Assembly (NCBI GenBank): GCA_910584915.1
Contig: CAJUDM010000020.1
Location: 18,954 to 82,953 of the forward strand
Source: an uncultured Lachnospiraceae bacterium
Lineage (GTDB): Bacteria; Bacillota; Clostridia; Lachnospirales; Lachnospiraceae
Direction of reading: 5' to 3'
DNA: 64,000 nucleotides
The translations under genes were made by a program, and so were the position numbers. The notes beneath the pieces are model-generated. The model was not told where the DNA came from and made no database searches. It worked only from the letters and a program-made list of their open reading frames with translations. This document shows, one piece after another, positions 33,256 through 41,137 of this stretch (within the stretch, counting starts at the first letter, position 1; every line of letters begins with the position of its first letter).

Positions 33256-33762
33256 TTATACATCGGGCAGCATTACCAACGTCCAATGTTCATCTATTTT
33301 ATTAGCTGTCAAAATCCCTTCCTCTTCCATAGTTTCCCAGTAAAAAAAGCCGCCATGATATTCTTTTGGAGGATTACTAAAACTAAATTCTATTTCATTT
33401 TTCCACTTGACAATATCACTAATTTCTTTTAAATTATATAAATTTTTCAAATGTCCATAAAATTCTTCATTATTCTCTATTTCATGGGCTATTTCCTGAT
33501 TATCACTTGATATACCTTCTTCAAATTCTATAAAGTTCCCATCGGGCCATTGATTCATCATATCGGCAACATATTCAAAATCTTCTTTATTATCGAGAAA
33601 AATTGAGATATATTCTTCATTCATCCTTTCAGTACTTTCATCATTAATTTTTTCTGCATTACGGAAATATTCTTCATTTTTGATACAAACTTTAGTAATC
33701 ATCCTTCCCATAATTATTAGAATAATTACAACTAAAAATCCCATACCTATTTTTTTATTCAT
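33256..33762 (-). CDS. Immunity candidate for the Rhs metallopeptidase toxin
   Basis: A 168-residue protein with one N-terminal membrane segment (GMGFLVVIILIIMGRMI, residues 6-22) and an acidic ectodomain: DFEYVADMMNQWPDG, GGFFYWETMEEEG and EHWTLVMLPDV. Its ATG overlaps the toxin stop by four bases (ATGA) and GGAGGG lies upstream. A fragment of a homolog is fused to an inactive toxin piece at 31.5 kb. The topology means it would neutralise the toxin outside the cytoplasm. Confidence 0.65.
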   Translation of the reverse strand: MNKKIGMGFLVVIILIIMGRMITKVCIKNEEYFRNAEKINDESTERMNEEYISIFLDNKEDFEYVADMMNQWPDGNFIEFEEGISSDNQEIAHEIENNEEFYGHLKNLYNLKEISDIVKWKNEIEFSFSNPPKEYHGGFFYWETMEEEGILTANKIDEHWTLVMLPDV

Positions 33763-36700
33763 TGCTTTCCCTCCTGTTGAAAATACTTTGATTGTTTATG
33801 TCCTGTATAATTTGTAAATGATTGATGTTCATCACTCCAATATGCCAAAATCAACATTCCAATATCTGTATTAGAAATATTCAATCTGTCATATTGTCTT
33901 AGCATTACATCATCTCTATCTATAAGATGTAGCTTTGAAGCATCCGGACGCCTTGTCACCCCAAGAATTTCTTCATACCATTTTAATGGTTCTTTATCAG
34001 AATACCCATCACCAATCCCAAATACATGCCCCATTTCATGACTAATCGTTCTTACATATTCTTCATCTGAGAATATATAACCCTTCAGTGACTCCGATCT
34101 TGGATCTACTCTATGCATATGAATTTCTCTATTTGAAGAATTACTCCATCCCCCAGTTCCAGAGTTTGTTCTAGGTATTCCTTTCTCCGCTTCCAAATAT
34201 ACTTTGACATAATTTTGCATGTTCCCCTCTCTGCTATCCCCTTCATGCACATTTACACCCACCGTAACATTCTCGCCAAAAACATCCAGATAGTTACCGG
34301 ACCAGTTCTCGATCCCGGCTATCACCAGATCTTTGCACGGAGTTCCGTTTCCTGTGGTAAGTTTTTCATCCCCTTCAAAATCAACATACACATCGATCAT
34401 GATGTCATTTCCCGATACATTTATCTGCACAGCGTCATTCTCGTTATTTGTAGTAAGCGGATATATGTCTTCCAGGTCGCACCCGCTTGGATCGATATGC
34501 CGGACAGGGTTTGACATGCAGTAATGGTACAGATTCATGCTTTGCATGTTTTTTATACTGATATATTTATCCCTGTCGCGGGATACGAATCTTCCTGCCG
34601 ACGGCAGGTATTCCCTTGCCTGCGCAAAATAACTCCCTGAGATACCATCCGGCTGATACCCCGTGTACCCAAAAGGCTGCGTCCGTTTCCGGTTATGATA
34701 TAAATCTCTTCCGAATTCATCATACCCATAGCTTTCCTGCGGTTCTCCGCTGTCTCCTGTCAAACGAACCGGACTTCCCAATTCATCCTCCACAAAAAAT
34801 TTGTGGGAATAGTCCCCGTCTATGATTCCGACTACATTACCGCCCCATAGAAAATCCTGTCTGTTTTCCCCCTCTTCTTTCTGAAGAAGATTTTGATACT
34901 GCTTCGTCAGGTCGATGACATATTCTACTTTTTCTTCCCGATATGTTTCCTGTCCCTCCAATCTCTTCTCTGTTTTTCCCACTCTGTGCCCAAGCCCGTT
35001 ATAAATATACTCTGCCTCTTCTCCTGCAGCATTTTTTGCCCATTCTAAACGGTTGAGCGCCCCGTAAGCATACTGATTTTTTATTTCCCCGTTCAGCAAT
35101 ACCTGGATCAGATTCCCCCGCATATCATATCTGAACTGTTCCTCAGTCTCCCCTTCCGCTATTATATCCGTTTCACAGACCAATTGATTTAGAGCATTAT
35201 AACTGTAATTCTTTACATTGCCGCCCTCAATAAGGCTCGTCCTGTTTCCATAGGCATCATATCTATATTCCCGTAGAATCTCCCCATCTTTAGCTACGCT
35301 CTCCAGCCTTCCCAAAGCATCATATCCATAGGTATAGCTTCCGCTCTCTTCCGGCAGTCCCCTTCTCTCCTTGATGATTCCGGTTTTATTTGCCATCAGG
35401 TCATACCGATAGCTGTATGCATCCAGAATTCCTTCCCTGTCCCTGTGTACCAGAGATGCCAAAAGCCCTCTCTCGTCATACTCATAGCTGGACTTTATGC
35501 CATTGGAATAACCTTTTTCACTCAACCGCCCCAGATCATCATACTGATAAAAGATCGCTGCGTCTCCCTCCCTTATCTCGGCAAGCCGATACAACGCATC
35601 ATATCCGTAATGGACAGTCTTTCCGTCCGGATAAGTAAGGCTTGTCCGCTTTCCTGCTTTCCCGTAAGTATAGGAAACCTTTTTACCATCAGGGTACAAA
35701 ACTTCCACAGCCCTGCCTGCCGCATCGCTCGTTATTTTGGTGATACCGATCCAGTCCTTCACTTCCGCCAGCCGCCGCAACGGATTATAAGAAAATTTCA
35801 CTTCTCTTCCGTCAGCATACAACAGATAATCTAAATCCCCGCACATTGTATAGCCGTACTTTGTCAGAAAACCTTCCTTATCCAGTTTTTCAATAACCTC
35901 ACCCCGCTGATCATATTTATAATGCTCAGTCCGCCCAAGGGCATCCGTCACTTTCTCGATCCTTCCCAGAATATCTCTCTGATACTCCGTTTTTCTCGGT
36001 ATCCCTCCATCGGATATCCCTTTTTGCAGAATGCCTGTCAGCATGTTGTTTTCATCATATGTATATTCCGCTTCATTTCCGAGCGCATCTGTTACTCTGA
36101 CCAGTTTTCCAGTCAGAGAATACTCATAACGCGTCATATTTCCGAGCGCATCTGCTCTGGAAACTACATTCCCCACAGCATCATAAGTATAAATGATGCG
36201 CTCCCCCGCTTTACCGGAAATCTCCGTCAGCCGGTTCAGGCAGTCATAACTGTAACTCCGTGTATATCCTATCCTGTCCGTTTTACTGACCAGATTCCCG
36301 TTTGCGTCATAAGTATAAACCTCTCTCGTTCCATCGGGATATTCAATACCACTTATTTTTCTTTCACCTGGCAGATAGGAAAAATGTATCTCCCGTCCAG
36401 TCTCCTCTGTGACAGAATCTATATTTCCGAGTGCCGTATACTTATATCTGCGGATTTTTCCAGCGGAATTTTTTACTTCCTGCAGTCGTCCCATAGTATC
36501 ATAAATACGTACCGTCTTGTTCCCAAGAGCGTCTGTTGACCTTATCAGCCTTCCCTCCTTATCATATTCATAACCTGTTACAGCTCCTTCCGGATTAGTT
36601 ACCTGTATGATATGCCCTGCCGCATCATAGGAGAATCTTGTCTTTGCCCCCGCTGCATCCGTCATACTCAGCCGGTTTCCATTCCCATCATATGTAAAAT

Positions 36701-38831
36701 GTGTCTTATTCCCAAGCGCATCCTTTATCATTACAAGCCGATTATCGTTATCGTATGAATACTCTGTAACCCCCTCGTTCGGTCTCACAATCTTTGCAAG
36801 ATTCCACATCCTGTCATATTCAAACTTTGTCACTCTGCCCTCCTGATCTGTGATTGTTTCCAGTTTATTCAGGGCATTATATCCCCTGCAGAGTCTGCTT
36901 CCGTTAAAATCAATTACCTCTGTCACTTTTCCGCTTTCATTATATCGATAACTTCTGCTGTCCCCCAACGGATTAATTATTTTTTTAGTCCTGCCGGCTT
37001 CATCGTACTCAAATAAAGTGGTATTACCATTCCCATCTGTTGTGCAATACATGCGGTTTAAACTGTCGTATTTATAGCAAGTCTCTATTCCCTCCGCGTC
37101 ACGGATCTTTTCAATATTCCCTCTTTCGTCATATGTTATTTTTGTCATGCTTTTATCTGCATTTTCTATATAGAGGAGCCTGCCATATCCATCATAAGCA
37201 AAACGCCTCATGCCGCCATCTGCACTGGCAGAAGAAATAAGATTTCCATTTTTATCATAACAGTTACGAATTTTTTCCCTGCCATTTACTTTCATTAAAA
37301 GAAGTCGGTTTTGAGCATTATAAGTCAGATTTGTCTTCTTTCCCAACGCATCAATGATCTGTGTCAGATTTCCTTTGTCATCATACGTCCTCCTGATGGC
37401 ATTCCCGTTTCGATCTATATGAAGGATTCTCCGATTCTTCCTATCGAAAGCAAAATGTTCCTTCGTTCCATCCTCATACAGGATATCTGTATTACGGTAC
37501 TTGCTGTCATGGACATAAGTTGTTCTGCTGCCATTTCTTTCTGTAAGTATTACCTGTTTTTTGCTGTCATTATAATCATACCTCATACACCCGCCATCCG
37601 GAAACTCCTGACAGATAACCCGTCGTTTTTCATCATAGGTATTTTTAACTGCTGTATACCCACGAGAATTGACTGTCTCTTCTATCCGCCCGTTCTTCCC
37701 ATAGCGATAGATATAGATACTGCCTGCCGGATTTATCACTCTTACAAGCTTCCCTTTCTCATAAGAAAGTTCCACCCTTCTTTCCGTATGGTCTGTTACA
37801 AACGTAAGCTGCCCTGTTTCATTATAATCATAATTCAGCCTGGTTTTATTATCTGTCTCTGCCTTTTTCAGCTTTCCGCTTTCATCATAGGAGAACGTAA
37901 TACCTCTTCTATGTCTGTTCTCCTGGCGCACCATCTGTCCCTCCTTATTATAAACTATCCTCTCCCCGGTCAGGGCAGTCAGGACATAGTTATCTCCCTC
38001 CTTTGCCAGCAACTCCGCGGCGGAATAAAGGCTCCGGTAAGTGCCGTCCTCTATTCTCTGGAAAGTCTTTTTCTGTCCGTCCCCCATGGAGACGGTTATC
38101 TTTCTTTTTTCTGAATTTTCCTCCAGATATGACTCATAATTATGTTTAAAGCACCTGCCAAGGCATCCTTTGTTCCGGGCTTTAGAATTATAATAGCGAT
38201 GGAAAAAAAGTGGAATTTCCCCTCCTATTTTTATATCTTCAAGATCATAGACAAAGTTTCCCGTCGAAAGATTGACAGGATCTTCGCTGTACTCCACCGC
38301 TTTAGCGGATACACCCAACATATCATTCATAACTTCTGTAAGTGCTTCTGCCAGATTTTCCGCGGTCCCATTCCAATCAGCTTTTATTTCTTCCAGTTTC
38401 TGGCTGAACTCTCTGTAGCTCAGATCGACATCCCCTGCTTCCAAAAGCCCCTCAAGTTCACTGATCCTGCCCTTCACCGAATTCAGAATCTCCTGTATAT
38501 TGTCCATGCTTTGCGCAAGATTGTTATCATAAGAAGGTATATCATCCATAAGCTTATTTAGAGTAGCGTCCATACGGTCTATAGTATCTTTATAAATGTC
38601 ATTGCTCAACGCCTTCGAAAATCTCGCGATATCTATTCCTAAATCAGTCACCTTGTATTCTTCTCTTATTCCATTATATGTAACTGAAATAGCTGATATA
38701 GAAGTTTCCATCTTCTGGCTGAGGCTGATTGCTTCGTTTAAAATAGACTTTCCCTGCATGAGCAATTCCTGCTGACTATTTGCATCAAATGCTCTGTCCC
38801 TGTCCAAAGTTGCGCCATCGTATCTCCCCAT
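33759..38831 (-). CDS. T7SS-associated Rhs polymorphic toxin with snapalysin-like metallopeptidase
   Basis: A 1690-residue protein. Residues 1-190 are helical, WXG/LXG-like, fit for export by type VII secretion. DUF6531 follows (SEDPVNLSTGNFVYDLEDI), then about 45 YD/Rhs repeats and the Rhs core (FFVEDELGSPVRLTGD, RTQPFGYTGYQ, NPVRHIDPSG). The C-terminal toxin has HEMGHVFGIGD at 1598, i.e. HExxHxxGxxD with Asp as third zinc ligand as in snapalysins, and a Met-turn candidate (DDVMLRQYD). Start ATG 38831 follows GGAGG by eight bases. The immunity candidate overlaps by four bases. Confidence 0.85.
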   Translation of the reverse strand: MGRYDGATLDRDRAFDANSQQELLMQGKSILNEAISLSQKMETSISAISVTYNGIREEYKVTDLGIDIARFSKALSNDIYKDTIDRMDATLNKLMDDIPSYDNNLAQSMDNIQEILNSVKGRISELEGLLEAGDVDLSYREFSQKLEEIKADWNGTAENLAEALTEVMNDMLGVSAKAVEYSEDPVNLSTGNFVYDLEDIKIGGEIPLFFHRYYNSKARNKGCLGRCFKHNYESYLEENSEKRKITVSMGDGQKKTFQRIEDGTYRSLYSAAELLAKEGDNYVLTALTGERIVYNKEGQMVRQENRHRRGITFSYDESGKLKKAETDNKTRLNYDYNETGQLTFVTDHTERRVELSYEKGKLVRVINPAGSIYIYRYGKNGRIEETVNSRGYTAVKNTYDEKRRVICQEFPDGGCMRYDYNDSKKQVILTERNGSRTTYVHDSKYRNTDILYEDGTKEHFAFDRKNRRILHIDRNGNAIRRTYDDKGNLTQIIDALGKKTNLTYNAQNRLLLMKVNGREKIRNCYDKNGNLISSASADGGMRRFAYDGYGRLLYIENADKSMTKITYDERGNIEKIRDAEGIETCYKYDSLNRMYCTTDGNGNTTLFEYDEAGRTKKIINPLGDSRSYRYNESGKVTEVIDFNGSRLCRGYNALNKLETITDQEGRVTKFEYDRMWNLAKIVRPNEGVTEYSYDNDNRLVMIKDALGNKTHFTYDGNGNRLSMTDAAGAKTRFSYDAAGHIIQVTNPEGAVTGYEYDKEGRLIRSTDALGNKTVRIYDTMGRLQEVKNSAGKIRRYKYTALGNIDSVTEETGREIHFSYLPGERKISGIEYPDGTREVYTYDANGNLVSKTDRIGYTRSYSYDCLNRLTEISGKAGERIIYTYDAVGNVVSRADALGNMTRYEYSLTGKLVRVTDALGNEAEYTYDENNMLTGILQKGISDGGIPRKTEYQRDILGRIEKVTDALGRTEHYKYDQRGEVIEKLDKEGFLTKYGYTMCGDLDYLLYADGREVKFSYNPLRRLAEVKDWIGITKITSDAAGRAVEVLYPDGKKVSYTYGKAGKRTSLTYPDGKTVHYGYDALYRLAEIREGDAAIFYQYDDLGRLSEKGYSNGIKSSYEYDERGLLASLVHRDREGILDAYSYRYDLMANKTGIIKERRGLPEESGSYTYGYDALGRLESVAKDGEILREYRYDAYGNRTSLIEGGNVKNYSYNALNQLVCETDIIAEGETEEQFRYDMRGNLIQVLLNGEIKNQYAYGALNRLEWAKNAAGEEAEYIYNGLGHRVGKTEKRLEGQETYREEKVEYVIDLTKQYQNLLQKEEGENRQDFLWGGNVVGIIDGDYSHKFFVEDELGSPVRLTGDSGEPQESYGYDEFGRDLYHNRKRTQPFGYTGYQPDGISGSYFAQAREYLPSAGRFVSRDRDKYISIKNMQSMNLYHYCMSNPVRHIDPSGCDLEDIYPLTTNNENDAVQINVSGNDIMIDVYVDFEGDEKLTTGNGTPCKDLVIAGIENWSGNYLDVFGENVTVGVNVHEGDSREGNMQNYVKVYLEAEKGIPRTNSGTGGWSNSSNREIHMHRVDPRSESLKGYIFSDEEYVRTISHEMGHVFGIGDGYSDKEPLKWYEEILGVTRRPDASKLHLIDRDDVMLRQYDRLNISNTDIGMLILAYWSDEHQSFTNYTGHKQSKYFQQEGKQ
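34345..34458 (-). repeat. Rhs toxin linker repeat, intact copy
   Basis: Coding copy of the 113/114-bp repeat also found at 29673-29785; here in frame within the Rhs toxin gene between core and metallopeptidase. Confidence 0.75.
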
Positions 38832-38877
38832 CTGGTTTCTCCTCCATAACCCATTGTCGATCTCATGATTGCTGCTT

Positions 38878-39171
38878 TTATCTGACTTTTGCGTTGTTAT
38901 ATGTAGTATCCACATCTGCAAAGGCAGCTGACGCCGCCTGTATATAATTTGCCATTGCGATCAACAGCTTCCCGACCGATTCCATCATTACAACTTCCTG
39001 TTCCACTTCTTTTTTCAAAGATTCAATAAAATCACCTGCTGAATTTTCTACTGCGTTTATGATCGCATCTCCTGACGCTTTACTTTTGTCTATAATATTC
39101 GTCTGTATTCTGCTGATGAGTCCGGAAATCATGCTCTCCGTGTTACTGCCGCTGATACTGATATCGCACAT
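38878..39171 (-). CDS. Small helical T7SS partner protein (third of three)
   Basis: A 97-residue all-helical protein (NIIDKSKASGDAIINAVE, then VGKLLIAMANYIQAASAAF) ending VDTTYNNAKVR, close to the YxxxD/E-type exits of WXG100 proteins. AGGAGGG precedes the ATG. It sits 46 bases before the Rhs toxin start. T7SS-exported LXG toxins need small helical partners (Lap-type) encoded just upstream; I infer the same role here. No named family is certain. Confidence 0.65.
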   Translation of the reverse strand: MCDISISGSNTESMISGLISRIQTNIIDKSKASGDAIINAVENSAGDFIESLKKEVEQEVVMMESVGKLLIAMANYIQAASAAFADVDTTYNNAKVR

Positions 39172-39183
39172 TTTGTCTCCCTC

Positions 39184-39477
39184 CTACCCTTTTACAGTGT
39201 CCGTTATCATAATACTTGTAACCATATTGGCAACTCCAGCCTCGCTGTCCTGAAACGCCTGCTTTATCAATGTCATAATATCGCCTGATAGTACATCCAG
39301 CATATCTGTCATCTTCACTGATGTCTTATTCGCCCAGAAAATCTCCTGGCTGGTCACCATCATTTTCATCTCCGCAACAAAGTCCTCAACAGTTGAAAGC
39401 TGATCCGTATGCATTTGGGATAACTCTGCGACTATCGTCTGATATTCCGCTTCCCGCAGATTTACTGTCTGTGCCAT
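39184..39477 (-). CDS. Small helical T7SS partner protein (second of three)
   Basis: A 97-residue helical protein opening MAQTVNLREAEYQTIVAEL with a predicted hairpin of two helices and Met-rich patches, comparable in size and position to DUF5344/YwqI-type partners of LXG toxins. GGAGGAG lies six bases upstream. No signal peptide or membrane segment. Twelve bases separate it from the next gene. Confidence 0.65.
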   Translation of the reverse strand: MAQTVNLREAEYQTIVAELSQMHTDQLSTVEDFVAEMKMMVTSQEIFWANKTSVKMTDMLDVLSGDIMTLIKQAFQDSEAGVANMVTSIMITDTVKG

Positions 39478-39494
39478 TTATTTCTCCTCCCCAC

Positions 39495-39911
39495 CTAAAT
39501 AGATGCCAGTTCGCTTTCCAAAGCTGATATTTTCGCATCAATAAAAGATAAATAATCATTCAACCTGGAAATCTGCGCCCCCACGTTTCCGTTTAATCCG
39601 CTTACCTTACCATAAGTCTGATCCATCTCCGCCATGCATGCTGTAAAATCCTCTTTTATCTTATTGGCGCATACACCCTCAAACAGATTTACAATGACGA
39701 CCTCCGACAGAATATCATTCCCATTATAAATAGTTTTCTGTGCATCCCACTCTCCCAGATACCCGTTCAGATTTGACTGCTCAGTCGTAAGGTTCTCTAT
39801 CTGGGTTTCCACGGTCTCCCTCTTTGTTTTCCACTCCCTAATCTGATTGCGTATTGCCTCCCTTCTCCTCTCTTTTCTCGCTCTCTCCTCCGCATCCCTG
39901 TCGCGTGGCAT
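39495..39911 (-). CDS. Coiled-coil protein of the T7SS toxin operon (DUF5082/YwqH-like)
   Basis: A 138-residue, highly charged coiled coil (EERARKERRREAIRNQIREW, ENLTTEQSNLNGYL, and a C-terminal DYLSFIDAKISALESELA). DUF5082 (YwqH) proteins occupy this place before YwqI and the LXG toxin YwqJ in Bacillus, which matches the order here. GGGAGGG lies upstream of the ATG, and the stop of the EsaB-like gene is only two bases away. Confidence 0.6.
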   Translation of the reverse strand: MPRDRDAEERARKERRREAIRNQIREWKTKRETVETQIENLTTEQSNLNGYLGEWDAQKTIYNGNDILSEVVIVNLFEGVCANKIKEDFTACMAEMDQTYGKVSGLNGNVGAQISRLNDYLSFIDAKISALESELASI

Positions 39912-39913
39912 AA

Positions 39914-40180
39914 TTACCCTCCCTGTCTTTCGTCCTCTTCTTCCTCTTCCGGCGTCAGAATATCTCCGGAATAGATATCCGCCTCTCTGTATGTCAAAAG
40001 TACGCTCACCTGATTATTCTTTCTCATCGCTCTGATATAGCGGACGGCTTCTGCCGCTTCCTCCTCCATAAATCCTCTCTCCGCCAGTATCTCCATAGTC
40101 TCCTTTATTTTCTGTCCGTCGGATACAAGCAGTTCCAGATCCCGCTGTCCCTTAATCCTCCATGTCAATCTCAACTGCAT
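39914..40180 (-). CDS. EsaB/YukD-like ubiquitin-fold protein
   Basis: An 88-residue soluble protein. LRLTWRIKGQRDLELLVSDG resembles the beta-hairpin start of YukD/EsaB, and VSVLLTYREADIYSGDIL resembles the closing strand with the GD(R/I)L motif. The tail is acidic (EEEEEDERQGG). EsaB is a small cytoplasmic T7SS component. Its start overlaps the preceding gene by 29 bases. Assignment rests on pattern and context. Confidence 0.5.
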   Translation of the reverse strand: MQLRLTWRIKGQRDLELLVSDGQKIKETMEILAERGFMEEEAAEAVRYIRAMRKNNQVSVLLTYREADIYSGDILTPEEEEEDERQGG

Positions 40181-40688
40181 CCGCTCTTCTCCTCTTTTTT
40201 CTGGCAGCGCCCGCCCTCATCAGAACACAGATAAATATCAAAACAAACAGAAGCTCCGCCATGACAAAATACAGGGAATTATCCTCTTCCCCCCTGCTGT
40301 AGTCCCCGGTCCTTGTAAGCCGGATCTCCTCCGAAAAGATGATCTCCGCCATATCCTCCTCTTCGTTTTCGGACTGCATCCGCCCTGAAAATATGTATTC
40401 CGTCAGCGCCTGTGTCCTCGCGCTCTGTTCATCCTTCATCTGCCGGTATAACTCCATGCTCTCCCCGGAGAACAGATCCGAAACGCCGTATTTGTCCAGA
40501 AGAGATGTATATGTTATACGGTCCCTGTCCCTCCATGCCTCACCGTTCAATGTCAGATTTCCCGACGCTCCCGCTTCACTTCCGGCATTCTGCCCGTCTT
40601 CTGCTGTCATATTGTTTCCCGCGCTCTGCGCCTCTTTGGCCGCAGCATTCTCTGAGCCCGGCATATCTTCTATCGCGTCATTTTCCAT
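40152..40688 (-). CDS. Single-pass membrane protein of the T7SS operon, EssA-like candidate
   Basis: A 178-residue protein. The N-terminal 60 residues are acidic and low-complexity, the middle (ITYTSLLDKYGVSDLF) is soluble, one membrane segment lies at about 142-162 (FVMAELLFVLIFICVLMRAG) and a basic stop-transfer tail RKKRRR follows. EssA also has one late membrane segment and occupies this slot between EsxA-type and EsaB genes, but sequence similarity is not evident to me. SD is weak. Confidence 0.4.
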   Translation of the reverse strand: MENDAIEDMPGSENAAAKEAQSAGNNMTAEDGQNAGSEAGASGNLTLNGEAWRDRDRITYTSLLDKYGVSDLFSGESMELYRQMKDEQSARTQALTEYIFSGRMQSENEEEDMAEIIFSEEIRLTRTGDYSRGEEDNSLYFVMAELLFVLIFICVLMRAGAARKKRRRADAVEIDMED

Positions 40689-40779
40689 CGCCGCTCACAC
40701 TCCCGCTTTCATCGCCGCCGCAAAACAGGGCGGGCAGACGCCGCAGATCTCTCCATTGCCCTGCCCGCCTTCCATGCCG

Positions 40780-41082
40780 TTATCCCACAGATACTTTGGA
40801 CTTGGAGTATGCGCTGTCCACCGCCTGCATATCGGCAATGTAATCGGAAGTCGACTGGATCAGGCTTCTGACTACCTCCAACGTCTGGGAAAAGTTGTTC
40901 GCCAGTGCGGTATAGTCCTCACGGTAGGTCTCCGTGGATGCGGATACCCATCCGTCGCATAACGTGGTCACGCTCGACGTCATGGAACTTGTAGTGGTCT
41001 CAAACTCCTCCGCGTACTGGGACAGCTTTGCTATTTCAGCCTGCATGTCCTCATAACTCATTTTTAAACTTTCTGCTCCCAT
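40780..41082 (-). CDS. WXG100-family (EsxA-like) protein
   Basis: A 100-residue helical hairpin protein, the size of ESAT-6-like secreted proteins. The central turn is DGWVSAST, a WXG motif with Ser in place of Gly, and the C-terminal part has YIADMQAVDSAYSKSK, near the YxxxD/E secretion signal. AAGGAG lies seven bases upstream of the ATG. It lies between the EsaA-like and EssA-like genes, as in T7SSb operons. Confidence 0.8.
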   Translation of the reverse strand: MGAESLKMSYEDMQAEIAKLSQYAEEFETTTSSMTSSVTTLCDGWVSASTETYREDYTALANNFSQTLEVVRSLIQSTSDYIADMQAVDSAYSKSKVSVG

Positions 41083-41137
41083 TTTTCTTCTCCTTCCTGC
41101 TGCTTTGTATTTAATAATCAGTCAAAAGACTGAACTA

